This document shows positions 1-5,792 of a DNA stretch of 12,356 nt, piece after piece; the stretch's first letter is position 1, and each line of letters opens with the position of its first letter. The DNA comes from Actinomycetes bacterium (GTDB lineage: Bacteria > Actinomycetota > Humimicrobiia > JAHJRV01): contig JAUWOM010000022.1 of the NCBI GenBank assembly GCA_030612085.1, positions 1 to 12,356 of the forward strand, in the 5' to 3' direction. The notes under the pieces are model-generated. The model worked only from the letters and a program-made list of their open reading frames with translations, was not told the origin of the DNA and made no database searches. The position numbers were made by a program, and so were the translations under genes.

Positions 1-5
1 TTATA

Positions 6-34
6 TTGACTTTAGGTTGTGAAAATGCTAATAT
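6..34 (+). promoter_or_regulatory. sigma-A-type promoter for the amino acid transporter genes
   Basis: TTGACT at 6-11 matches the -35 consensus in five of six bases. It is followed by a 17-base spacer and TAATAT at 29-34, which matches the -10 consensus in four of six. A perfect TATAAT also lies at 50-55 but has no good -35 partner at 16-18 bases. Transcription would start near 41, leaving a leader of about 150 bases before the binding-protein gene. That leader contains an unused full-strength Shine-Dalgarno, AGGAGGTGA at 136-144. The call rests only on the match to the consensus. Confidence 0.5.
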
Positions 35-192
35 TCTGACTTAATACTTTATAATTATTTCAAAATTCTCATAAAGAAATATAAGAAAATAGAAGTTGCA
101 CATCTTATTGAAGAAGAAGCAATTAAAAAATAAATAGGAGGTGATTTTATAAAACATTTAATTTGTTATAAAAAATTGATAAGGAGGTTTAA

Positions 193-1032
193 ATGAATTT
201 GCTTAAAAAACTTATTTTAACAGTTATAGCTTTTTCAATTGTTGCATCTCTATCACTTACACTTATAGGATGTCCTCCAACACCAGTTACTGAAGAACCT
301 ACAGCTACTGAGGAACAAACTGAAGCTCCAATAGAGGAAGAGATTGAATTTACAACTATTAAAGAAGGATATTTAACTGTTGGTACTGATGCAGCATATC
401 CACCGTTTGAGAGCGTTGAGGGTGAAGAGTTTGTTGGGTTTGATATGGATTTGGTAAGGGAGATAGCAAAAAGATTGGGACTCGAAATAGAAATTGTGAA
501 TACAGCTTGGGATGGAATTTTCCCAGCACTAATTGCACATAAATTTGATGTCGTAATATCTGCGGTTACTATTACACCAGAAAGAGATGAGGAGATGGAT
601 TTTTCAGATCCTTATTTTGATTCAGACCAATCAATTGCTACTAAAGAAGATAGTGAAATTAAAACTAAAGCAGACTTAAAAGATAAAATTTTAGGTGTTC
701 AGATAGGAACAACAGGAGAGCTCACAGCCAAAGAAATTGATGAGGAAATAGGTGTAGCTGAGATAAAAACATATGATACTATACTGTTGGCATTTGAAGA
801 TTTAAAAGCAGGTAGAATTGATGCAATAATAAATGATTTTCTAACTTCTCTTGATATTGTAAAAGAAAATCCAGGATTAGTGCTTGCAGAGAGGATAAAA
901 ACTGACGAAAAATATGGTGTTGTATTCGCACCAGATACACCTGAACTTCTTAAAGCTGTAAATAAGGTACTGAAAGAGATGAAAGAAGATGGAACATATG
1001 ATCAAATATATAATAATTGGTTTGTTGAGTAA
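193..1032 (+). CDS. polar amino acid ABC transporter, substrate-binding lipoprotein (SBP family 3)
   Basis: Extracytoplasmic receptor that binds an amino acid and delivers it to the permease/ATPase pair encoded downstream. The 279-residue product begins with a basic N-terminus (KK) and a hydrophobic stretch ending in the lipobox LIGC, with the lipidated Cys at 27. An acidic Thr/Glu/Pro tether follows (about 28-55), then a type 3 solute-binding domain (about 60-279). Family hallmarks are AYPPFE (69-73 region), the GFDMDL segment (82-87) and TITPER with the ligand-contacting Arg at 131, followed by DFSDPYF and GTTGE (172-176). The ATG at 193 follows a near-perfect AAGGAGGT at 181-188. The substrate cannot be read from sequence; the fold serves Glu, Gln, His, Arg, Cys and related solutes. 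A terminator directly behind the gene implies it is made in excess over the membrane subunits. Confidence 0.93.
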   Translation: MNLLKKLILTVIAFSIVASLSLTLIGCPPTPVTEEPTATEEQTEAPIEEEIEFTTIKEGYLTVGTDAAYPPFESVEGEEFVGFDMDLVREIAKRLGLEIEIVNTAWDGIFPALIAHKFDVVISAVTITPERDEEMDFSDPYFDSDQSIATKEDSEIKTKADLKDKILGVQIGTTGELTAKEIDEEIGVAEIKTYDTILLAFEDLKAGRIDAIINDFLTSLDIVKENPGLVLAERIKTDEKYGVVFAPDTPELLKAVNKVLKEMKEDGTYDQIYNNWFVE

Positions 1033-1064
1033 TAAATAGAGTTGTAAACAAGTATCATTTTATA

Positions 1065-1113
1065 AAAATTGCACAGGTTATTATTAAATATTTAACTTGT
1101 GCAATTTTTTTTT
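1065..1113 (+). terminator. strong intrinsic terminator after the binding-protein gene
   Basis: A 16-base arm at 1065-1080 pairs with 1093-1108 with a single G-U wobble. The loop is 12 bases, and nine T residues follow (1105-1113, partly in the stem). It starts 32 bases after the stop codon. It should largely uncouple the receptor gene from the permease and ATPase genes. Confidence 0.9.
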
Positions 1114-1361
1114 AAATATTATTTATGTTAAAATCTTAAAATGAGCTATTTATCATATCATTTATTTATTATATGATTTTTAACCAATGCATCATTTATA
1201 CGATAAGTATTATTGTTTTAAAAATTATTAAAAAACATTATAGAATTACAAAGAACACAGATAAGAGTGTTTAGCAAAACAAATAGAGATGTGTAAGAAA
1301 TAACAGCACAGAATACATATGAAATATGTAATCCGAAAAAGAAAATAATTTTGGAGTAAAG
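1114..1361 (+). promoter_or_regulatory. gap before the permease gene: candidate second promoter and two small inverted repeats
   Basis: Together with the terminator, this forms a stretch of about 330 bases without a gene. ATCATAT at 1152-1158 pairs with ATATGAT at 1171-1177 and runs into TTTTT, a weak AT-rich second terminator. TTGTTT at 1213-1218 and CATTAT at 1236-1241, 17 bases apart, are a weak -35/-10 pair that could drive the permease and ATPase. TACATAT-GAA-ATATGTA at 1314-1330 is a perfect 7-bp inverted repeat 31 bases before the permease start and could be an operator or a processing hairpin. I see no gene here. Only the inverted repeats are certain; the roles are guesses. Confidence 0.35.
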
Positions 1362-2042
1362 ATGGAGAATTTACAGAAATTAATAAGATATTATTTCAAC
1401 TATTCTGTTATAAAAGATGCATTGCCCTTTCTTTTAAAAGGAGCAGTATTAACTATTAAGTTTTCATTTATAGCTGAATTTTTTGGAGTAATATTTGGAC
1501 TTATTTTAGCAATTATGAAAATATCCAAAATAAAGGTTTTTAAATACCCAAGCATAGCTTATATTGAATTTTTTAGGGGGACACCATTACTTATGCAGAT
1601 TATGTTTGCTTATTATGCACTACCATATATAGGGATTAATTTATCCGGATTTTTTGCTGGTTTATTAGCTCTATCCTTAAATAGTGCTGCCTATATTGCT
1701 GAAATTTTTAGAGCAGGTATCGAGTCCATTGAGAGGGGTCAAATAGAAGCATCTCGTTCGTTAGGAATGAACTTCTTTCAAACAATGCGGTATATTGTTT
1801 TACCACAAGCTCTCAGGAGAGTCACTCCACCCCTAACAAATGACTTCATTATTCTTCTTAAGGATTCATCTCTTTTATCTGTAATAGCTGTTGTTGAATT
1901 ACTTAGGGCAGCAAAAGAAATAGCTACATGGAAAGTAAATCCCTCAACTTATACTGCTGCTGCTTTTATATACTTGCTAATTACATTACCCTTGTCTCAA
2001 TTGGTACATTATTTAGAGAGGAGGTATAAGATAATTGATTAA
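1362..2042 (+). CDS. polar amino acid ABC transporter, permease (HisM/GlnP type)
   Basis: Inner-membrane channel subunit of the importer. It has 226 residues, normal for single-domain amino acid permeases, with about five hydrophobic segments. The family signature FRGTPLL lies at 71-77. The cytoplasmic EAA loop that docks on the ATPase is intact: E129-A130-S131, G135 and I-V-L-P at 145-148. The preceding segment AYIAEIFRAGIESI (110-123) is also typical. The ATG at 1362 has GGAG at 1353-1356, five bases away. The last eight bases overlap the ATPase gene, so the two are translationally coupled. The subunit would work as a homodimer, since no second permease is encoded here. Confidence 0.93.
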   Translation: MENLQKLIRYYFNYSVIKDALPFLLKGAVLTIKFSFIAEFFGVIFGLILAIMKISKIKVFKYPSIAYIEFFRGTPLLMQIMFAYYALPYIGINLSGFFAGLLALSLNSAAYIAEIFRAGIESIERGQIEASRSLGMNFFQTMRYIVLPQALRRVTPPLTNDFIILLKDSSLLSVIAVVELLRAAKEIATWKVNPSTYTAAAFIYLLITLPLSQLVHYLERRYKIID

Positions 2043-2757
2043 GGTAGTAAACCTTCATAAAAAATTTGGAGATCTCCATGTCTTAAAAGGTATAAATTTA
2101 AAATTAAGAAAGAGTGAGGTCTTAGTATTAATAGGACCCAGTGGTTCTGGTAAGAGTACTTTCTTAAGATGTTTAAATCTACTTGAGGAAGCAACTTTTG
2201 GAAAAATTTTCATTGAAGGAGTTGAAATAACAAAACCAGGAATTGATGTAAATAAAGTTAGACAGAAAATAGGTATAGTATTTCAACTTTTTAATCTATT
2301 TCCACATTTAACTGCTTTAGGTAATGTCAGTTTAGCTCCACAGAAAGTTTTAAAGATGAGTAAAAAAGATGCGGAACATTCAGCTAAAGAAATGTTAAAT
2401 AAGGTTGGACTTTCAGATAAAATCAATTCCTTTCCAGCTCAATTATCAGGAGGACAGAAACAGAGGGTTGCTATAGCTCGTGCTCTTGCAATGAATCCAG
2501 ATATAATGCTATTTGATGAGGTTACATCAGCACTTGATCCAGAACTTATTAAGGGAGTTTTAGATGTAATGAAATCATTAGCACTTAGTGGAATGACAAT
2601 GGTTGTCGTAACTCATGAGATGGGATTTGCAAGAGAAGCTGGAGATAGAATGATATTCATGGATGATGGAATTATTATGGAGGAAAATACTCCAGAAAAT
2701 ATGTTTAATAACCCCCAAAATCCGAGAACGAAGAAGTTTTTAGAAGCCATATTATAA
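2035..2757 (+). CDS. polar amino acid ABC transporter, ATPase (GlnQ/HisP type)
   Basis: ATP-hydrolysing subunit of the importer, 240 residues, typical length. All catalytic elements are present: Walker A GPSGSGKST (34-42), Q-loop Gln84 in VFQLFNLFPHLT, signature LSGGQ (137-141), Walker B IMLFDE (157-162) followed by TSALDPE, and the switch His194 in THEMGFAREA. The sequence around the Q-loop and after Walker B is characteristic of the polar amino acid subfamily. I chose the TTG at 2035 because AGGAGGT at 2019-2025 sits nine bases upstream. This start lies inside the end of the permease gene, an eight-base overlap. No clear terminator follows immediately. Confidence 0.95.
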   Translation: MIKVVNLHKKFGDLHVLKGINLKLRKSEVLVLIGPSGSGKSTFLRCLNLLEEATFGKIFIEGVEITKPGIDVNKVRQKIGIVFQLFNLFPHLTALGNVSLAPQKVLKMSKKDAEHSAKEMLNKVGLSDKINSFPAQLSGGQKQRVAIARALAMNPDIMLFDEVTSALDPELIKGVLDVMKSLALSGMTMVVVTHEMGFAREAGDRMIFMDDGIIMEENTPENMFNNPQNPRTKKFLEAIL

Positions 2758-2785
2758 TAAATTTTAAAAAATAAGAAATAAGAGA

Positions 2786-2838
2786 AGCTTTGGACTTAGT
2801 TTCTCGACTAAATGTCTTCGAAACCATGTCGCAAAGCT
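2786..2838. repeat. GC-richer 53-base hairpin element between the ATPase gene and the glycosylase-like gene
   Basis: AGCTTTG (2786-2792) plus the 11-mer GACTTAGTTTC (2793-2803) pair with GAAACCATGTC (2820-2830) and CAAAGCT (2832-2838). The outer 7 bp are perfect and the inner arm matches in 9 of 11 positions, with a 16-base apical loop. No T-tract follows, so it is not an ordinary terminator. Its base composition is clearly less AT-rich than the flanks, which suggests an inserted dispersed palindrome or a stable structured RNA rather than local sequence. Confidence 0.55.
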
Positions 2839-2843
2839 ATATA

Positions 2844-2859
2844 TAAAACTTAAGTTTTA
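2844..2859. repeat. 16-base perfect palindrome just before the glycosylase-like gene
   Basis: TAAAACTTAAGTTTTA reads the same on both strands and ends four bases before the ATG at 2864. It occupies the place where a Shine-Dalgarno would be expected. It could be an operator for a dimeric regulator, but the A/T composition makes a chance palindrome possible. The core AAACTTAAGT recurs at about 11884-11893, upstream of the antitoxin gene. Confidence 0.4.
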
Positions 2860-2863
2860 AAAA

Positions 2864-3499
2864 ATGGAAAAATCTGTTTCAAACGATTTTAAAGACTTAT
2901 ATAAGCTTTATTATGATAAAGCTGAATATGAAATGAATGAAATACGTAGTGAAATAAAAGGTTGTAATATCTGTTTTCCCGAAAATTCCAAGATTAAAGT
3001 GTTTGGTAGTGGTCATCCAATGGCAGATTTGTTCATAGTAAAATCTACTTTTACTAAAAGGGAAGGGGATAGCAATATAGCATTTTTTGGGAAAAGTGGG
3101 AATGCTATAAAAAAGTCATGTGAGAAACTTAATTATGATTACTCAAATCTTTATGGTACTGATGTAGTCAAATGCTTTGTAAGTGAAGAAATAAGAGAAA
3201 GGTGTTTCAAAAATTGTTCAAAATTTCTAAAATTGGAAATTTTAACATGCCAACCAAAGCTAATATTATCAATGGGTGAATTAGCTACAAGAACATTTAA
3301 TCTTATTAGAATGGAAGATGATGAGGAGATTGAATTTTATCCTGGAAATATATATACTCTTTGGCTTGAAATTAAAGTTTTGGTTACAAATGATCTTGTT
3401 AAATCATTTTATGATTTAGAAGCTAAAAGACAAGTTTGGAATGATATCCAAAAATTTTTTAAAATGGCTAAAAAAATTGAAACTCCAAAAGACCATTAA
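2864..3499 (+). CDS. divergent uracil-DNA glycosylase superfamily protein with Fe-S-type cysteines
   Basis: The 211-residue protein follows the layout of family 4 uracil-DNA glycosylases (COG1573-like). A CxxC lies near the N-terminus (C34, C37), then GSGHPMADLFIVK (48-60), FFGKSGNAI (74-82), a strand ending VVKC (C104), C118 in the position of the last cluster ligand, and PKLILSMGELA (131-141). C34, C37, C104 and C118 are the likely [4Fe-4S] ligands. The family's first catalytic motif (GEAPG-like) is replaced by VKSTF, and the HPS motif near the C-terminus by VTNDLVKSF (173-182). Uracil excision is therefore doubtful, and it may be a DNA- or nucleotide-binding relative with another role. No Shine-Dalgarno precedes the ATG at 2864, and a palindrome lies there instead, so the start is uncertain; an in-frame ATG at residue 24 is the alternative. 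The gene ends inside a terminator. Confidence 0.72.
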   Translation: MEKSVSNDFKDLYKLYYDKAEYEMNEIRSEIKGCNICFPENSKIKVFGSGHPMADLFIVKSTFTKREGDSNIAFFGKSGNAIKKSCEKLNYDYSNLYGTDVVKCFVSEEIRERCFKNCSKFLKLEILTCQPKLILSMGELATRTFNLIRMEDDEEIEFYPGNIYTLWLEIKVLVTNDLVKSFYDLEAKRQVWNDIQKFFKMAKKIETPKDH

Positions 3500-3522
3500 A
3501 GAAAAATAATCTTTTGGAGTTT
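3480..3522. terminator. bidirectional intrinsic terminator between convergent genes
   Basis: AAACTCCAAAAGA at 3480-3492 pairs perfectly over 13 bp with TCTTTTGGAGTTT at 3510-3522. On the plus strand it is followed by a T-rich run, and the left arm lies within the last codons of the glycosylase-like gene. Read on the minus strand it is followed by CAATTTTTTT, so it can also end the transcript of the exported protein gene that stops at 3549. Confidence 0.9.
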
Positions 3523-3548
3523 GCTTTCTTTTATTTATTGATTATTTT

Positions 3549-4208
3549 TTACTCATTATTTGGATTTCTATTTTTAACCCTTTCCAGTACACGCGCTTTA
3601 ATAATCTTTTCCATTCTTTCCATCTTTCTTTCATTATTTTCAATTGCTCTTTCTATAGCTAACTTAGCTTTTTCAGGAACTTTATCTTTAACTTTTTTTA
3701 AGACTTCATTTTGCATATCAAAAAAATTAAGTATAATTTTGTCAAAAACTTTCTCTAAAACTGCTATGGATTTTTTAGGAGGGATATCTGTAGGTTCTTC
3801 TCCATTTTCTTTAATATCTCCACCATCATCTAAAGAATCTTTTTCTTCAATTTTTTTGCCCCAATTAGTCTTAGCAATGGCTCTCATAATCATTCCGTGA
3901 GTCTTACCTACAACTGATTCTAATTTATTAGTTATCTTGGCAATTATAGATACTATGGCTCCATGATTTGCTTTTCCACTCGGGTGTTCTTCTTCAACAT
4001 CAATGGTTGTTTCTTCGCCATTTTCACTAAAGGAAAGAGTTGAGGTTATCTTATCCCAGATCATTTTAAATATATTTTTCCCTTCATCCTCAACTGTTAT
4101 AACATTACCATCATCTTGATCATCATTATTATCAGCTAGAGCTATAGGAATAACAGTACACATACTTATTATCACTACAAGAATTAGAATTCCAATCTTT
4201 TTAATCAT
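3549..4208 (-). CDS. exported protein of unknown function, C-terminus related to the DUF5667-type protein encoded at 6348-7166
   Basis: I do not recognise a named family over the full 219 residues. A signal peptide is clear: KK, hydrophobic core 6-24, and likely cleavage after ALA (A25), before an Asp-rich stretch (DNNDDQDDG). The middle (40-145) is acidic and low in complexity, with one helical part (84-115). The C-terminal helix at about 166-201 matches residues 219-255 of the DUF5667-type membrane protein behind the ECF sigma factor, with 21 of 37 positions identical by eye, including KVPxxAK and AIENN. The start ATG (4206-4208) has GGAGGT eight bases upstream (4217-4222). The gene stands alone on the minus strand. 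About 210 bases upstream it carries the same bipartite promoter-like element as the sigma gene. I infer a regulon member that acts in the envelope; its role is unknown. Confidence 0.8.
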   Translation of the reverse strand: MIKKIGILILVVIISMCTVIPIALADNNDDQDDGNVITVEDEGKNIFKMIWDKITSTLSFSENGEETTIDVEEEHPSGKANHGAIVSIIAKITNKLESVVGKTHGMIMRAIAKTNWGKKIEEKDSLDDGGDIKENGEEPTDIPPKKSIAVLEKVFDKIILNFFDMQNEVLKKVKDKVPEKAKLAIERAIENNERKMERMEKIIKARVLERVKNRNPNNE

Positions 4209-4248
4209 TTTTTTATACCTCCATTTTTCATATATTTTAATAAAAAAT

Positions 4249-4305
4249 AAAGGAGGGGAAATAAAATGCGAAGGTTGAAAAATAGCTTTTATTACCCCCC
4301 TCTTT
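4249..4305 (-). promoter_or_regulatory. leader hairpin of the exported protein gene, possible attenuator
   Basis: On the minus strand a G-rich arm, GAGGGGGGTAATAAAA (about 4287-4303), pairs with TTTTATTTCCCCTCC (about 4252-4266), and a T-rich tract follows. It ends about 30 bases before the ribosome binding site of the gene starting at 4208. The CCTCC of the lower arm is also complementary to that gene's own GGAGG (4217-4221), so the two pairings exclude each other. The hairpin is visible in the sequence; the switching role is inferred. On the plus strand the same bases include a Shine-Dalgarno for a 29-codon frame at 4266-4355. Confidence 0.5.
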
Positions 4306-4355
4306 TATATTATTTTTTTTATGTAACCACAATAATTCTTGTGAACTACCCTTAA
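4266..4355 (+). CDS. possible 29-residue hydrophobic peptide with a sequestered ribosome binding site
   Basis: ATG at 4266 is preceded by AGGAGGGG at 4251-4258, seven bases away. The frame runs 29 codons to TAA at 4353-4355. The product begins MRRLKNS, continues with aromatic and aliphatic residues (FYYPPLLYYFFY, then TTIILV) and ends NYP, so it could be a small membrane peptide. The Shine-Dalgarno is paired by the CCCCCCTC inside the frame, which codes Pro-Pro-Leu. The stop lies in the left arm of the next hairpin. No plus-strand promoter was recognised, and the bases may simply be the leader of the minus-strand gene, so this is a low-confidence call. Confidence 0.22.
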   Translation: MRRLKNSFYYPPLLYYFFYVTTIILVNYP

Positions 4356-4389
4356 CTTTCACAGATGAACTTCTCAGCTGTAAAGTTAA
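4352..4389. promoter_or_regulatory. 12-bp hairpin in the divergent intergenic region
   Basis: TTAACTTT(c)ACAG at 4352-4364 pairs with CTGTAAAGTTAA at 4378-4389 over 12 bp with one bulged C and a 13-base loop. Little T-tract follows on either strand, so it is not an obvious terminator. It lies in the roughly 200-base leader of the minus-strand exported protein gene. Confidence 0.5.
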
Positions 4390-4390
4390 A

Positions 4391-4417
4391 AATTTTCATA
4401 TAATTAATTTTCATATA
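4391..4417. repeat. tandem 12-base direct repeat next to the promoter-like element
   Basis: AATTTTCATATA occurs at 4391-4402 and 4406-4417, a 15-base period. It lies immediately downstream, in the minus-strand sense, of the shared element at 4419-4447. A looser third copy lies near the ribosome binding site (about 4224-4236). It could be a regulator site or simply low-complexity A/T sequence. Confidence 0.45.
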
Positions 4418-4418
4418 G

Positions 4419-4447
4419 TAAAACACGTTAATTGTAAAAAAGATACG
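4419..4447 (-). promoter_or_regulatory. putative ECF-type promoter of the exported protein gene
   Basis: Read on the minus strand this is CGTATCTTTT, 11 bases, GTGTTTTA. The identical pair of blocks with the identical spacing lies at 5746-5774, directly before the ECF sigma gene. The upstream flank is similar too (TTTTTAAAA a few bases before). Eighteen shared positions at fixed spacing in front of two functionally linked genes suggests a sigma recognition site. The distance between blocks fits -35 and -10 elements. The transcript would carry a leader of about 200 bases. The remaining sequence up to 4595 shows no other gene, and I found no convincing plus-strand promoter for the gene at 4596. 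Confidence 0.5.
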
Positions 4448-4595
4448 CAAATTTTAAAAATATTAGTAAAAAATACTTTTAAACCTTTTTTAATAATAAG
4501 ATAAAATATGAATAAAAGTGTTTTTGATTAGTTTAAAAAATACCTATTCTTTTTTACTTTTGATAATAAGGATATAAGTAAAAGGATGAGTTAAT

Positions 4596-5528
4596 TTGAT
4601 TCCTTCATATATAGATTTATATAAAAAAGGAGAACTTAAAGAAAGAATAAATAAAGCATGGGCTTTGATAAAGTCGTGTGTTCTATGTCCACGAAATTGT
4701 AAAGTTAACAGGCTAATTGATGAGAAAGGGCTCTGTAATACTGGAAAAAGAGTAGTTGTTTCAAGTTACGGACCCCACTTTGGAGAAGAATCACCTCTTG
4801 TTGGAAAAAGAGGTTCCGGAACTATTTTTATAACGTGGTGCTGTATGAGGTGTATATATTGCCAAAATTATTCTATAAGCCAATTAGGAGAGGGAACTGA
4901 GATAAGTAATGAGGATTTAGCAAAAATGATGCTATCTTTACAAAATCAGGGTTGTCACAATATAAATATAGTAACACCAACCCATGTCGTGCCACAGATA
5001 TTATCTGCTTTGGAAATAGCAGTTGAAAAAGGGCTAAATATCCCTCTTGTTTATAATACAGGTGGTTATGATTCTGCAGAAACACTAAAAATAATTGATA
5101 AAGTATTTGATATCTATATGCCTGATATGAAATATGGTGATAGAACAACTGCTGCTAAACTTTCTAAGGTAAGTAATTATCCAAAAATTAATCAAGATGT
5201 TGTTTTGGAAATGCATAGACAAGTTGGAGATTTAATTTTAGATAGTAATGGAATAGCTCAAAGAGGGCTACTTATAAGGCATTTAGTTTTACCGGGAAAT
5301 CTTGCGGGAACGGAAAAAGTTTTGGAATTTATTTCAAAGAAAATCTCAAAAAATACATACCTAAATATTATGGATCAGTACAATCCTCATCATAAAGCAT
5401 TTAAAAAACCACCATTAAATAAAAGAATTACAAGTAATGAATATAATTATGCATTAGAATTGGCAAAAAAATATGGTTTAAATAGATTAGATTCTAAAAG
5501 ACCCATATCTTTCATAAAAATATTTTAA
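4596..5528 (+). CDS. radical SAM protein of the PflX/COG1313 type
   Basis: The 310-residue protein belongs to radical SAM enzymes annotated as pyruvate-formate-lyase-activating-like; the true substrate of this subgroup is not established. The [4Fe-4S]/SAM motif is C82-xxx-C86-xx-C89 in WCCMRCIYCQN. The N-terminus has the extra cysteine set typical of the subgroup: C28, C31 and C35 (SCVLCPRNC), then GLC at 45-47. Further subgroup segments are NIVTPTHVVPQI, YNTGGYD, IYMPDMKYGD and LVLPG. The residue after the first Cys is Cys rather than the usual Asn, and Trp replaces the Gly before it. The TTG at 4596 is supported by AAGGA about nine bases upstream. No pyruvate formate-lyase or glycyl radical enzyme gene is nearby, and the gene stands alone on its strand. 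Confidence 0.88.
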   Translation: MIPSYIDLYKKGELKERINKAWALIKSCVLCPRNCKVNRLIDEKGLCNTGKRVVVSSYGPHFGEESPLVGKRGSGTIFITWCCMRCIYCQNYSISQLGEGTEISNEDLAKMMLSLQNQGCHNINIVTPTHVVPQILSALEIAVEKGLNIPLVYNTGGYDSAETLKIIDKVFDIYMPDMKYGDRTTAAKLSKVSNYPKINQDVVLEMHRQVGDLILDSNGIAQRGLLIRHLVLPGNLAGTEKVLEFISKKISKNTYLNIMDQYNPHHKAFKKPPLNKRITSNEYNYALELAKKYGLNRLDSKRPISFIKIF

Positions 5529-5537
5529 GGACTTTTT

Positions 5538-5632
5538 GATGATATATTCTACTAAAATATACTATTTAATATGTAAATATGATAATATTTTTTTTCATTT
5601 CCGATGATATATCTGAATAATATATACTACAT
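5538..5632 (+). repeat. two imperfect direct copies of a 30-base palindromic sequence
   Basis: Copies at 5538-5568 and 5603-5632 both begin GATGATATAT, have CT at similar positions, and contain TATACTA near the end. Each copy contains an inverted repeat of the TATAT-N-ATATA kind. They lie after the radical SAM gene and before the sigma factor gene, 65 bases apart. They may be regulator sites or the relics of a duplication. Confidence 0.4.
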
Positions 5633-5663
5633 AATTCTAAAATTTTTATAATTGTAAAAAATC

Positions 5664-5717
5664 AAACCTAATTAATTTAAAAATTATTAGAATTAAACTT
5701 AATTAATTTATAATTTT
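5664..5717 (+). repeat. 23-base direct repeat with a 31-base period upstream of the sigma factor gene
   Basis: AAACCTAATTAATTTA at 5664-5679 recurs as AAACTTAATTAATTTA at 5695-5710, 15 of 16 identical, with weaker similarity for seven more bases. The 31-base period is close to three helical turns, so both copies would face the same side of DNA. They end about 30 bases before the promoter-like element at 5746, where an activator or repressor could sit. The whole 5529-5792 gap has no gene. Confidence 0.4.
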
Positions 5718-5745
5718 TGGAAATAATAAATTTTTAAAAAATTAA

Positions 5746-5774
5746 CGTATCTTTTCAAATTTGTTAGTGTTTTA
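5746..5774 (+). promoter_or_regulatory. putative autoregulated ECF-type promoter of the sigma factor gene
   Basis: CGTATCTTTT at 5746-5755, 11 bases, then GTGTTTTA at 5767-5774, the same two blocks at the same spacing as at 4447-4419 on the minus strand. ECF sigma factors commonly transcribe their own operon, which makes this the best candidate for the recognition sequence. The second block ends 18 bases before the start codon, so the leader would be only about a dozen bases. Confidence 0.5.
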
Positions 5775-5792
5775 TTAGTTAGAGAGGAATTA

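Noticed and set aside
32..133. Open frame of 33 codons ending at TAA 131-133, with a plausible tail reading EVAHLIEEEAIKK
   Set aside because: It has no start codon or ribosome binding site and begins after an in-frame stop at 29-31. It overlaps the best promoter, so it is either a decayed remnant or chance.
136..152. Perfect Shine-Dalgarno AGGAGGTGA in the leader of the binding-protein gene
   Set aside because: The only nearby starts give frames of three or four codons. It may be a leftover or a ribosome standby site, but no gene follows it.
3514..3900. 128-codon plus-strand frame, hydrophobic
   Set aside because: It is antisense to the exported protein gene, whose signal peptide, ribosome binding site and module homology are convincing. 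The hydrophobicity arises from the reverse of Lys/Glu-rich codons.
4873..5148. 91-codon minus-strand frame
   Set aside because: It is antisense to the well-supported radical SAM gene and has no motif or ribosome binding site.
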